A stretch of DNA of 64,000 bases from Microvelia longipes (GCA_018340805.1 JACMZG010001913.1:26157127-26221126), one strand, 5' to 3'; counted from the stretch's first letter, positions 32,201 to 42,929 are shown. Made by a program: numbers and translations. Notes: generated by a model not told the origin, from the sequence alone.

Positions 32201-35050
32201 TTGTAAGTGATGTATCATTCATAGTGAATATTATCAAAGCCGGGAGCAGTATTACTGTGCTTTATTGCAGCATTAAATTCATTGATTGTAAAAGTTTCGG
32301 TTCAGTATGTGGATTATTATTGGTTGGATATAGGTGAGTTATGTTGGTAACTGAGGGAGGGCAAGTTTGTCCATAAAGTCTTCGAGCCATGTCCGTATTA
32401 TATGGGACTCATTAATTTCAGTTTTGTTTATTTTCTAAAAGATTTTCGCAAACAGAGGATGGGGAATTTTTGTAAAGTTTAAGCTGCACAATATTTTTCC
32501 AACCCACTTTTTTGTTTACGTTTTTAATGTTCGTCTAAATTTAGCATTTGCTCTTTTAAACTAATAAAAGTTTAAGTTAGGGTTAGTACTGTAATTTTGG
32601 TAAGCATTATAACGATCGTTTTTTAGTTTGTTCACAACTAGAGTCCCACCAATGAAGTTAAATTAGGTACGGAATTGAAGTAATTTTACGTTTTTTTATT
32701 TCAGGGATAGATTTTTTGCATGCGGTCGTTAATGTCTTGTATAAATTCATCGTAAGTGGTTGGATGGATTATCTAATACTTTTTGTGTCAAAGTTATAAA
32801 GTGTCATGGTATTCTGTCCAGTTAGCTTTATCAATATTCCAGCGTCTGCTGGATACCGTATAGTTTAGGTATATTAATAGAGTTTGTTTCAATTATTATA
32901 GGGAGGTGTTTGGAACCATGAGGTCGTCTAAAATGTCCATGTAAAGTCCGTTGCAATAGTGTTAGAAGCTAGAGAAAGCGTCAATTACAGAGTTAGTTTT
33001 TTGATTTTATTTGGGTATTAGGGTTGGTTTGTGATTGTTTAAGAAGCAATTGTATTGGTATCTTCAATTGCTGTCAGTAAGTTGTCTCCTTTTAAGTCAC
33101 TTAAGTACATCCCCATGCCGTGTGATGGCTGTTAAAGTCTCCTAATTATTAGTATGGGGTGGTTAAAGAGTTGAATAAATTAAGCCATTGGATTTGTCAG
33201 TTATTTTATTTGTGGTGGGTTGTATAATGAAATTATATTAATGTTGAGTGTTTATATGTTATTTGTATTCCTATAATGTCTGTGTGTATGTGTGGTAGGT
33301 CTATGGAGTGGTTTGTACTTGTTATTAGATTTAATTAATATTGCGACTCCACCACCCTTTCTGTCGTCTTGTCTGTTAAAAGATAGTAAATTATATACCT
33401 TTAAAGGTGATATTAGTTTGTTTGTCAAACCATGTCTCAGAAAGACATGCTATGTCTATATTGGATGTGAATAAGAGGTGTTTAAGAGAATGTTTTTTTT
33501 ATTTGCTGACCTAATGGGTTCCACTGCAGTATCCTGAATGCTCGCAAGTTAAAACTTGCGAGCATTCAAGACACTGCAGTGGTTGTTTGTCTTTTAAGAG
33601 CCAAGACATGTTATATGCGTGAGTTGAGTTTAGAAGTTGTATTAAGTTTTTATAGTATTGTCGTCTATGTGAGTTTTGTGTAATGTTGTGTGTAATTGTA
33701 AATATTGTTTTTGTTACTTCAGTTATAATTTTTATTATGTGTTGTGATAATGTCAATATTATAGTTTTCAGTATTGAGTCATTGGTTTAAGGGATTGACT
33801 GTATTTCAGTCCTCCCGGTGTTTGTTTGGGGTTTATAGGGGTTTGTATATATTTTATTGTCGGGGCTATATGATGAAGTTTTTGCGCTTTAGGATTATTT
33901 TTGGGGTTGGTAAGGTTGTATTTGATATTTGCGTGATTCAGTATTTATGGTTAGGTTGGGATAGTTTCAGTTGGTTCAGATTGAAGGACTGTTGCATATG
34001 TTTTGTTACTAATTTTTAATTTTGCTTCGCCGAAAATATATTATTTGTACCCATAGTTTTCTTATGCTTTTGTATTTTAAATTCGACAGTCTTTTTAAGT
34101 TTGTTGTCTTATGTCCTTGTTTACAGTGAATACATATGGGGGAAGTGATTTAGGACATTGTTGTATCTCGTTTTTATCATTTATTCATGAGTTGAAGGTT
34201 TAACCCCGCATGTTTCACAGCGGGTTAGAACCTTTGGATCAATTTCTCTATGTCCAAATCGGAGACAATTTTGACACTGTATTACTCGGGAATGTACGGT
34301 TCAATTGGGCATCCTCACAAGTGTAGATAAGCGTAAGGTGGTAATGATTTGCCTCTAACTGTTATAAATTGATTGTGTGGGATAAATTTTGGTGTATTGT
34401 TGCAATCACTTTTCTTGTTATTCGTTTAACGTAATTAGTTTTATATTTGTATTTTGAAAATTCATATTTTGTAAAATTTCTGATTCTGTTAAGGATTGCT
34501 CAATTCCCGAACAACCCCTTTTTTGTAGATTATTGATTTTATGAATGTTTATAATTTTCATTTAGTGTTTGGGAAGTTATGAGTTTTTGCATTAATTCTA
34601 TTATTAAGTGTTATTTTTATTTTGTTTACAGAAATACTGGTTATTTGAGTAATTTCGTTGTTTTTTATCCTAAGTTTCATGTAATAGTTTACCTATCGTC
34701 ATGGGGTGAGTCTTGATATTCCTTTATTATTAGAATTGGTATTTTTTGTGTTGTATTATAACATGGTATGGACCCATGTCATGTGGTCATATTTTCTGGT
34801 GTATTTGGTATGTCCGTCATAGTAAGTTTGATTGTCTCCATTACCTCGTTTAGTCCTCCGCTGTTTTCTTGCAGTTTTTTTTATTATTTCTTTGTTCTTC
34901 TTACTTCTTCTTTCTTGGTGCTGTCTTCTAGAAGTTCTTAAATACTGTTTTTTTTCTTATTTAGTAGATTTAGGGCGTTTTCTTCTCTTTTTTTAATTTA
35001 TTTTTTACGCTTGTCACTGCTGTCAAGCGTATGTTAAACTTATATAAAAA
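29281..35050 (-). mobile_element. degenerate non-LTR retrotransposon (LINE), minus strand, about 5.8 kb
   Basis: Read on the minus strand, broken frames show the canonical order. ORF1-like: zinc knuckle CQNCLRFGH (about 34205-34290). AP endonuclease: ILQWN (about 33520), DIACLSETWF (33422-33460) and DDRKGGGVAILI (33333-33370). Reverse transcriptase: DITGAYDNVV (about 31840), RGVLKGP (about 31680), the catalytic FADDIL (about 31588-31606) and FLGLYLT (about 31360). RNase H-like: WVKSSLWSPGNE (about 30390). A Cys/His tail with CPTIDETVEHILLDC lies at about 30050-30095. The plus-strand T run at 29281-29297 would be the poly-A tail. RNase H plus the C-terminal knuckle suggests an R1/I-like rather than strict jockey clade; that placement is tentative. 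Many frameshifts and stops make it inactive as assembled. Confidence 0.85.
33521..33582. repeat. 62-bp palindrome inside the LINE endonuclease start
   Basis: CCACTGCAGT...GAATGCTCGCAAGTT is followed, with almost no loop, by its complement AACTTGCGAGCATTC...ACTGCAGTGG. It covers the segment encoding ILQWN at the start of the endonuclease, so the element is broken there by a local inverted duplication or an assembly fold-back. Confidence 0.85.
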
Positions 35051-35057
35051 GCACGAA

Positions 35058-35125
35058 ACGCATCAAAGGAAATTCGCCCGACATGCGACCACGCGCCAGA
35101 ATTATTTTCTAGTTGTTAAACTTAA
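35058..35125 (+). repeat. 80-bp repeat at 5' side of the LINE
   Basis: Same orientation partner of 29199-29280 (AGCACGAAACGC, GGAAATTCGCCCGACA, CACGCGCC, TAGTTGT). See that entry for interpretation. Confidence 0.6.
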
Positions 35126-35134
35126 TTAGGTAAA

Positions 35135-35235
35135 AAAACGATAAAAAATGATCGACCCTTCCAGGATGTGAACCCAGGTACCCTGAGTTTGAGTGGTTTG
35201 TATTGACTCCGGACCACTGGCATTCATCTCAGAGG
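35135..35235 (-). repeat. tRNA-like SINE fragment
   Basis: On the minus strand, ACTCAAACTCAGGGTACCTG and GGTTCACATCC resemble a Pol III B box, followed by a T run. A second copy is at 54110-54175 (ACTCAAATATAAGGTACC, then TGTTCGAATC). No cloverleaf forms, so this is a SINE-type repeat and not a tRNA gene. Confidence 0.45.
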
Positions 35236-35244
35236 CCCAAAAAA

Positions 35245-35525
35245 CATGAAAACGACACCCTACTCGAAATTTAATTTTCAACGACCGTAATTTTGGTTTT
35301 CTATAATTTTTTGTGGTTTTTCGACTTGTTGGTAACTTAAAGTGGTCGTATCGACTTCGGACTAGGTTTCATTCGATTCCGCGCCAAATTACATTGAAAA
35401 CGACACCCTACTCGAAATTTTATTTTTTTTATCGACCTAAATTTTGGTTTTCGGGAATTTAGAATGGTTTTTTCGATTTTTAGGTCACTTATAGTGGTCG
35501 TATCGACTTCGGACCGGTTCATCGA
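35245..35525 (+). repeat. tandem duplication, unit about 150 bp, two copies
   Basis: CGACACCCTACTCGAAAT occurs at about 35250 and 35400, and GTGGTCGTATCGACTTCGGA at about 35342 and 35493. Two diverged units lie head to tail; the frame across them (35337-35522, minus) is an artefact. Confidence 0.75.
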
Positions 35526-35599
35526 TTCAGCGTCTCAAAAAATAAATATTGACCTTTTTTGCGGCAAAAAATATTAACCTGAATTTTGCCGATTTTTTT

Positions 35600-36086
35600 G
35601 AAATTTCGCTGACTCAGCAAACCGGGTTATTGACGTCACAAAACCTGGTTTTCAATAGGGTTCGTGTCCTCCCAAAGGTTGATTTTTGTACCAAGTTTGG
35701 TTAAAAAATATTAATCCGTTCGAAAGATAGAGTGTTTACAAGAAAGTGTCTAGAAATACATATATATATATATATATATATTATATATTATTATATATAT
35801 ATATATATATATATATAAAGTTTCAAAAAAAGTATTTTTTTCGTCATAAGGACCTCTGAAACGGATTGTGTTCGTGGTCCGAGGTTCGAATTCCGCCATG
35901 ACGCCTATCCCATTAGGCGAATTTTCAAAGGAAATTCGCTAAAACCATCTGAATATTTTTTACAAAGTCTGTGTGTATATTATATATATATATATATATA
36001 GTATATAATATATAATTATATATATATTATAATATATATATATATATATATAGTATATATATATACATATATATATTATACACACA

Positions 36087-36128
<42 letters not shown>

Positions 36129-36130
36129 TA
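35600..36130. repeat. dispersed repeat with TA tracts
   Basis: Begins TTTCGCTGACTCAGCAAACC (35603-35622) and ends GCGAATTTTCAAAGGAAATTCGC (about 35918-35940), an imperfect palindrome. A compact copy at 54211-54310 has both ends without the (TA)n interior. (TA)n runs lie at 35757-35818 and 35975-36128. Confidence 0.6.
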
Positions 36131-37400
36131 AACTTAGGGAGGACACACAAACCCTATTGAAAACCATGTATGCAAGTATATCTACGGTTTTTGTGGGATG
36201 ATAAGTGTAAACTACCCTCTAGTGAGGTAGCATTGTTCTGAGCACGAGGGAGGCTAGTCTAAAGTCATACCATATTTAGGCCTAAATTTGATGATTTTAA
36301 ATTCAGAGGACTTGCTTCGCAAGATATAATGAGGAAAAGTTCCGAGGTACCCTGTACCTGATAACCAGTCTATGCTAAAACTCGGCTAAAATGGTCAAGC
36401 TATCTTTGGAAGTTATTTTCATACTGTCTTTCTACCCCACCATAATAGTAAATGTCTATAAAGTAATGCTTAACTTTATAATAAATATTTATAAATCAGC
36501 CAAGTTTATTTAAGCCACGGAAACTTGTAACCATATTGCAATCAGAGAGAAACTTCAATTTATTATTTGCTTCTTCTATGTCATTTCTTTTATTACATTT
36601 GTTACAATATAGATAACGGGTGAAAAGGAGGGGAAACAGAGCATCAATCACTATGTTTATAAGAACGCCTACTGAACTAACAACGAAATTTTACTACTTC
36701 GTTAGTTCGGATCCTTTCTCTCTCTCACTACCCCCCTTTTTCTCCTACCCCATCCTCTACTTCCTATCTGTTTAGCAACGTCTGTCATCAGGTTTATTTT
36801 CTATTCTGTAAGAGTTCCTTAACCTTATAAACTTGAATTTTATAAATGAGTTATTGCAGAATAGCCATTTTCTGAAGCGCGTGGGTTTCTATGTCTTAAA
36901 TAGTCATTTGACGATTTCATTGTTAACTAAATAAATTATATGAAAAACGTTCTTATGCTACTTTACGGACGGTTGGCTGATCTTTAATCGCTCAATGCCA
37001 AACACCTCTTCATAATAAGTCACAGAAAAAAAATAATATGATTCGTCTGAACTAATCATACTTAATTTATTTATTTATCATATGATTAGTCGAACTGACA
37101 AAATATGAGTTCGAACATTAGTCGAAACAGGATTAATATGATCAGTCGAAATTTACTCAGTTAAATGTGAGTTTTTTTAATTTCGTTAGCTATGTAAAAA
37201 GTATGGAACATAATAACTCACATTTTTAAAATAAAAAGAAACAATTTATGTTATATGATAACTAAAATTTTACTTATAATAAAATACAATAACTTAAATT
37301 GTCTTCATATTATAAAATATAAATGTTTAAGCATACCTATTTTAGATTACCTTGCCTACAATATTACTTTTCTTGTTTTAAACGGATATTTTTGTCAATT
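36130..37400. other. intergenic DNA without a recognised gene
   Basis: No coding exon recognised. A signal-peptide exon for the downstream orcokinin gene was looked for here and up to 39.8 kb without success. Confidence 0.5.
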
Positions 37401-37489
37401 TATGTTATTTTGTAAACCTCTCTCTCTAATTAGTCCATTTTATAATAATAATCTAATTATAAATTATTATGACTTAAACTTTCTTCATA

Positions 37490-37935
37490 TTGAAGATATT
37501 ATTTAATTAATGACTCAAACTTTCTTCAGATTGAAGAAATTATGAAATAAAATGACTCAAACTTTCTTCATATTGAAGAAATTAAAAAATAAAATGACTC
37601 AAACTTTCATATCATATTGAAGAAATAATGAAATATAAATGACTCAACTTTCTTCATATTGACTCAAACTTTCTTCATATTGAAGAATAAGAAATTACTC
37701 AAACTTTCTTCATGTTGAAGAAATAATAAATATAATGACTCAAATTTTCTTCATATTGAAGAAATAATGAAATATAATGACTCAAACTTTCTTCATATTG
37801 AAGAAATAATGAAATATAATGATTCAAACTTTCTTCATATTGAAGAAATTATGAAATATAATGACTCAAATATTCTTCATATTGAAGGAATTATAAAATA
37901 TAATGACCCAAATTTTCATCATAATGAAGCAAATA
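37490..37935 (+). repeat. 42-bp minisatellite whose units form hairpins
   Basis: The unit is approximately AATGACTCAAACTTTCTTCATATTGAAGAAATTATGAAATAT, repeated about ten times with indels in the left part. Each unit contains TTTCTTCA-TAT-TGAAGAAA, an 8-bp stem with a 3-nt loop. The last four units happen to be open (repeat of MKYNDSNFLHIEEI); there is no start context or family match, so no gene is called. Confidence 0.85.
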
Positions 37936-37939
37936 TAAT

Positions 37940-39230
37940 CGCTCGAAGTTTCTTCTTCTCCTTACTTCTCATTTGCAATAAGCAAATTTATATTTATCAT
38001 TTCACGCAATTTCACGTACAACACACATTATTGTGTTGTTAACAATAATTAATTGTAATTTGTAGTTGTGTTGTCTATTTGTTTAGTAATAGTAATTAGT
38101 ATTGTTGTTAGTAAGTAATATGTAGTAGTAATTTTAAAATATAATGACTCGAATTTTCTTCGTAATAAGCAAATTATAATAACTCGAATTTAACTCGTGA
38201 TAAATAAATCTTGAAGTACTATAAATCTAATTTCCTTCATCCAGATTCCCAGATTATTTTGAAACTGTCGCAAAAAAATATTCCTGGTTTTAAAATAATG
38301 GAAATAAAATAGATGTGCACATCATGTAATTTACTTCAATAAATATATTACATACTAAAATAAATTTCGGTAATGCAAATATTGTTTTAATATTTATTGT
38401 TATACTAAACAATAACAGATTTTTATTTATCTGCAAACAATAGCAGAAAAATTGTCATACAATGACGTTTTAAGAAAAAAGTTTTTATAAAAACCAAAAT
38501 ACTATAACCAAAGCTGGCGATGAAACAATTACGCTTTATAATTTTTTGTAAATGTAGATCTAGATCGCTGGAAAGAAGTCCGTAAGGAAACAATATTGTT
38601 AATAAACTTGAAAATTATTAAGTACATTTGAAAAAAAGAAAGTAAATTTTTAAAATAAAGTTATAAGATTAAAATAATTAATTTTTGTAATTACATTTTA
38701 GTATTTAAAGAACTTACTATTCCGGAAATTAATTACTTGACTAAAGACTTAAATTAAGAAATGATTTTATTATAACATTTACTTTTCATATTTTTCCATA
38801 AAAATTTTGCTCTTTCTTAAGAGAAAATTAATAACACTAAGCGGAATTATCTCAGACAACTCACTGAATGTTATAAAAGATTTGTCTACTCTCAAACAAG
38901 CATAATTTTCCAGGAAACCCCGTTTAGAATTCTATGTCTAATGTTAAGTTTAGTTTAAGGTAAAAAAGAGATAAAACTAGAAAAGACTTTCAGCAAATAG
39001 ACTTAGCTCTAGTTGAGTTTAAAACAAAAGAGATTTTAAAAGTATTTTTAATAATTTATTTAAAGGTAAAACCTATCTTTTAGTAGATTCGAGGATTTAG
39101 TAGATAATAGAAGGTAATTTAATCACTGACTGTGTAGATAGAAATACACAAACAGTTGTTTTAATTAAAATTATTCACTTAAGAATTTTAATTAAATAAA
39201 TTTTAAATAATTTGATACTACCGAGCTTAG
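37940..39230. other. AT-rich DNA without a recognised gene
   Basis: Intergenic or an upstream intron of orcokinin. No recognisable exon. Confidence 0.5.
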
Positions 39231-39235
39231 CAAAA

Positions 39236-39305
39236 CATGAATAGTTGACACGATGTTATATTGTTCGTACAGTATAGCACAAATATGTAGTGTCAACTCT
39301 TCATG
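39236..39305. repeat. inverted repeat, 16-bp arms
   Basis: CATGAATAGTTGACAC and GTGTCAACTCTTCATG pair with one mismatch around a 38-nt loop. Possibly the end of a small transposon remnant; the fragment at 39343-39390 follows. Confidence 0.6.
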
Positions 39306-39342
39306 CATAAGAAACTTAATATAATACTAGATAAAGAAAGAG

Positions 39343-39390
39343 CACTTCACAAAAGCCGACTGGTAGTCTTAAGTAGCGCTGCCAACCTAA
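39343..39390 (+). mobile_element. MITE-end fragment (same family as 57077-57504)
   Basis: CTTCACAAAAGCCGACTGGTAGTCTTAAGTAGCGCTGCCAACCTAA matches the terminal repeat of the inverted-repeat element at 57077-57504 (GTCTTAAGTAG..TGCCA). Confidence 0.5.
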
Positions 39391-39812
39391 GAATTACTTT
39401 ATGAGCTTAGGAATTTTAAGTAGCCTGCTTTACTCGGCGCCTGATAAGTTCACAAAGGGTAGCATAACATAACAAATTAAAGTGGGATATGGCTATGCTT
39501 CGAGCCATCAATGAAGCAAATTTTAAATAAAGCAACAATTCCCGGATGAAGCATTTTACTTTTTACACCCCTGTAACACAGAATGAGCCACTCATCTAAA
39601 CAAGAGTTTTTTCCAAAAGCAAACACAAATTTGCTTTTATAAGAACACAATAAAAACTTTAAAAATCCTAATGAGTAAAATAATGTTTGCGTAATTTTAG
39701 CTGTAAAATGACTGCTTTATATACACAATCATAAAATGCTTTTGTGGCGTCTCATTTTTATAAATTTATGTTCATAAATAAAGGAAAATGTTGTTATCTT
39801 AATGGTTTTCAG

Positions 39813-40458
39813 ATAAATATGGTTATACTGAAATAAACGAACGAAACCTTAACTTGTTGTATAATAGAGCACTAGATCAGCTAGGAGGAGGAAACTTGCT
39901 TCATAATAGAGCTCTTGATCAATTAGGAGGAGGAAACTTATTACGTAATAGAGCCCTTGATCAATTAGGAGGAGGAAACTTGCTTCACAATAGAGCTCTG
40001 GATCAATTAGGAGGAGGAAACTTGCTTCAAAATAGAGCTCTTGATCAATTAGGAGGAGGAAACTTATTACGTAATAGAGCCCTTGATCAATTAGGAGGAG
40101 GAAACTTGCTTCACAATAGAGCTCTGGATCAATTAGGAGGAGGAAACTTGCTTCACAATAGAGCTCTTGATCAATTAGGAGGAGGAAACTTATTACGTAA
40201 TAGAGCCCTTGATCAATTTGGAGGAGGAAACTTTCACAATAGAGCTCTTGATCAATTAGGAGGAGGAAACTTATTACGTAATAGAGCCTTGATCAATTTG
40301 GAGGAGGAAACTTGCTTCACAATAGAGCTCTTGATCAATTAGGAGGAGGAAATTTATTACATAATAGAGCTCTGGATCAATCGGGAGGAGGAAACTTATT
40401 GCATTATAGAGCCCTTGATCAATTAGGAGGAGGTAACTTGCTTCGAAATATCGTATAA
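39813..40458 (+). CDS. orcokinin: orcokinin gene, OKB exon (14 orcokinin-B-like repeats; one-base frameshift)
   Basis: Terminal exon for an orcokinin-B precursor, a secreted neuropeptide prohormone of arthropod neurons and gut endocrine cells. The acceptor TTTTCAG ends at 39812; the exon starts with two bases completing a codon (phase-1 intron), then KYGYTEINERNLNLLYN. Fourteen units of about 14 residues follow (RALDQLGGGNLL plus HN, RN or QN), ending LLRNIV and a stop at 40456-40458. LD-x-LGGGNL is the insect orcokinin-B signature. Each unit has an Arg that could serve as a monobasic convertase site. Unit 9 lacks one codon (GGGNFHN). At 40287-40288 one C is missing compared with sister units (GAGCC versus GAGCCC), so the assembled frame ends early at 40342; units 11-14 are read only in the shifted frame. 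This may be a homopolymer error or a real allele. An AATAAA overlaps the stop. The signal-peptide exon lies upstream and was not found. Confidence 0.88.
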
Positions 40459-40489
40459 ATAAATTCTTGATCAATTTTTGATTTATATT

Positions 40490-40970
40490 ATTAATAAAAA
40501 TTAATAACTTAAAAGTCTAGTTCTAGTTTATTGATTTTTCTTCTTTTATGTATTTGATTTTTTTTTTAAATTTTTATTAAGAAAAATTTATTTTCCCTAC
40601 AAAAATCAATAAAATGTAATATTCAAACCTATTGGAACTTGTAATATATGTAATAACTTTTAAATAAATAAATGCAAATGTGCATCTGTGGCTTATATTT
40701 TTAAATTTATTTTGAATATTTCATACTTGTGCCTAGAAAAGAAGTTATTTCTTAGCATGATTAAAAACTTTTCGTTTTTTTAATCTTTGAATATGTCGAG
40801 AAAACGTTAACCAAATTAAATAAATTTTTAGTCAAAATATTGCTAGTTAATTTTTATTCATAACTTTATAATAAGATTTCTAAAAATAATAAATATTTTT
40901 ATAAAAAATTATTCATAACATTACTAAAAGAAATGTTATACAGCAAATTTGTTCATCTAGCTCTAATATA
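40490..40970. other. 3' flank of the OKB exon
   Basis: AT-rich with several AATAAA hexamers, any of which could serve polyadenylation of a B-type transcript; otherwise nothing recognised. Confidence 0.4.
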
Positions 40971-40978
40971 CAAATATT

Positions 40979-41127
40979 ATAGTTTATATGTTAGGACACT
41001 GACGAAACTTTTATCGAGTTGTTAAATTATTTTATTAATTTCATACAATAAAATGAAATACAATAAAATATTAAACAATTTAACAACTTGATAAAAGTCT
41101 CTTCAGTGTCCTAACCTATAAACTATA
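40979..41127. repeat. 149-bp palindrome, arms about 50 bp
   Basis: TATAGTTTATATGTTAGGAC at the left pairs with GTCCTAACCTATAAACTATA at the right. Pairing runs inward through ACTTTTATCGAGTTGTTAAA with few mismatches; the centre is TTTCATACAATAAAATGAAA. A foldback or MITE-like structure inside the orcokinin intron. Confidence 0.85.
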
Positions 41128-41426
41128 AAAATATCATGGAGCCCAAAAATCAAATTAATATTAGAAAATATTATTAATATAATTTGTGCATTACTATTTA
41201 TTTACTACTAAATTTTCTTAATAAATACAATATATAAACGAAATAATCATAGAAGCTTTTTGCCGTGCCAGGCAGAAAATTTATTTACTATTTTGTGGTA
41301 AATATATAATTTGTAAAAAGGTAATTAACTATATATTTATTAATTTGATTACTGCCTAGAACAGTTGTTTTAATTTGATAAAACGCCTTTTACATTATTT
41401 TCAGACATTCTTAAAATTACAAAATA

Positions 41427-41680
41427 ATGAGATCCACTAATAGACCACTAATGACATCCAATAATAGATCACTAATGAGATCCACTTATAGACCACTAAT
41501 GAGATCACTAATGAGATCCACTAATAGATCACTAATGAGATCCACTAATAGACCACTAATGAGATCCACTAATAGACCACTAATGAGATCCACTAATAGA
41601 CCACTAATGAGATCCACTAATAGACCACTAATAGACCACTAATGAGATCCACTTATAGACCACTTATGAGATCCACTAAA
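41427..41680 (+). repeat. 24-bp minisatellite
   Basis: AATGAGATCCACTAATAGACCACT repeated about nine times with small changes. The open frame (TNRPLMRS repeats) is a by-product; upstream of it the frame is closed, and no splice context supports coding. Confidence 0.85.
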
Positions 41681-41821
41681 TGCGAGGTGCAAATAATGTG
41701 ACCATCAAGCCCTTTAACTCTTTGGTGCTTGACGGTCGCGAGCCCCAAAGGTTTAACCCACTAGATTAACCCATTCTAGCTGCCTGATAAAGAACCAGGC
41801 CATCAGAACTTTTATCCCGGG

Positions 41822-41925
41822 CATCTTCATAGTTTTTTTTAAGAATATAAAAATTTATATTTTGCAAATTTATAATATAAAAATTTATATTTTGCAAATT
41901 TATAATATAAAAATTTATATTAGCT
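41822..41925 (+). repeat. short tandem repeat, three units of about 32 bp
   Basis: TATAAAAATTTATATTTTGCAAATTTA repeats three times, the last truncated. Confidence 0.8.
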
Positions 41926-42773
41926 TTTTTAATAGTATTCCCCATAATCTATCAATGATAAAAAACATTAATTTCTCTATCTACTACTGATACGTAATAT
42001 TGACATTACATGTCCGTAAACATGCACCGAAAATAAGTATTTAGATTATTGCACATACTTAGAATACTTGTAGAGAAATTCTTCTTACTTTTCGCACTAC
42101 TTCATAAAATAAAAGGATTTTTTTATTCTTTGCGCAAGAACCCTTATTAGTTTGTTCTTATTAGTACAAACAGTCAGTTAGTTCTTATCAGTACGTGTTG
42201 CCAGTTGGTGTTCTTGTGGTTAATCGAATTCGCTTACTTAAGTTTTAAGTAGTTATTAAAAGAGATAATTATTTTAATACGTCTTTACGTTGGTCGCTTT
42301 GAGTTACAAACCTCGCTTCGCTCGCTTTTTTTGAATATGTCAAACATAAAATCATTATTTATAAGAGATACTTTTGCTTTAATCATAATTTCCATGATGA
42401 TTTATAATCAATAATAACAAAATGTTTTAGGATTTATTGTTGGTAATATTTGAACTGTTGTAATTCTGGTTCTATTCAACCGAATTTGATGGTTAATAAG
42501 CTGTTTGGTCACAAATTTAATTAACTTAAAAAAGGGCCCCTTAACGTTTTTTAATAAAACCAATATTAATTGGTTTTGGGGCTGTTTTACGCGCGCTTTG
42601 AAAGGAGCTAGGGATCAATATTCTCCAATCTTAAATACCAGACCACCGAAGCCATCAAGGACCCATAATAAACCAATCTAGTGAGTTAAACTGTAGTCTT
42701 AAAAGTGGCATTCGACAGTGACTTCATTTACGTCTTGAATTTCCTTTGAAAATTTCGCTAATGTTTTACTACA

Positions 42774-42929
42774 AGGCTTTACAGAACAGACAGGCATGGC
42801 TGCAGTTTCAAAGATGTGAAGTACAGCATATTCTTGAACCTATTCCTTTATTGCATGTATGCACCCAAATTGCACCTAGGCACTCTGCTGACATTCTATT
42901 TCACCTTATTATTTTGCATGAAAAGGTAT
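42774..42929 (+). other. unidentified exon-like open frame
   Basis: An open stretch flanked by a possible acceptor (TACTACAAG) and donor (AAG/GTATAA) encodes ALQNRQAWLQFQRCEVQHI and continues through ILEPIPLLHVC to FHLIILHEK. Its composition is less AT-biased than the surroundings and its residue mix is protein-like, but I do not recognise it. It is not orcokinin-like. It could be an exon of a nested gene, a repeat-derived fragment or chance. Confidence 0.3.

Noticed and set aside
35870..35900. tRNA gene suggested by GGTTCGAATTCC
   Set aside because: The T-loop is one base too long, the stem does not pair and no cloverleaf forms; it lies in a dispersed repeat.
37767..38042. Neuropeptide-like repeat protein MKYNDSNFLHIEEI
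   Set aside because: Only some units of the minisatellite are open, there are no dibasic sites or splice context, and earlier units are frameshifted.
39854..40474. Minus-strand frame opposite the OKB array (40274-40474)
   Set aside because: Shadow of the OKB repeat.
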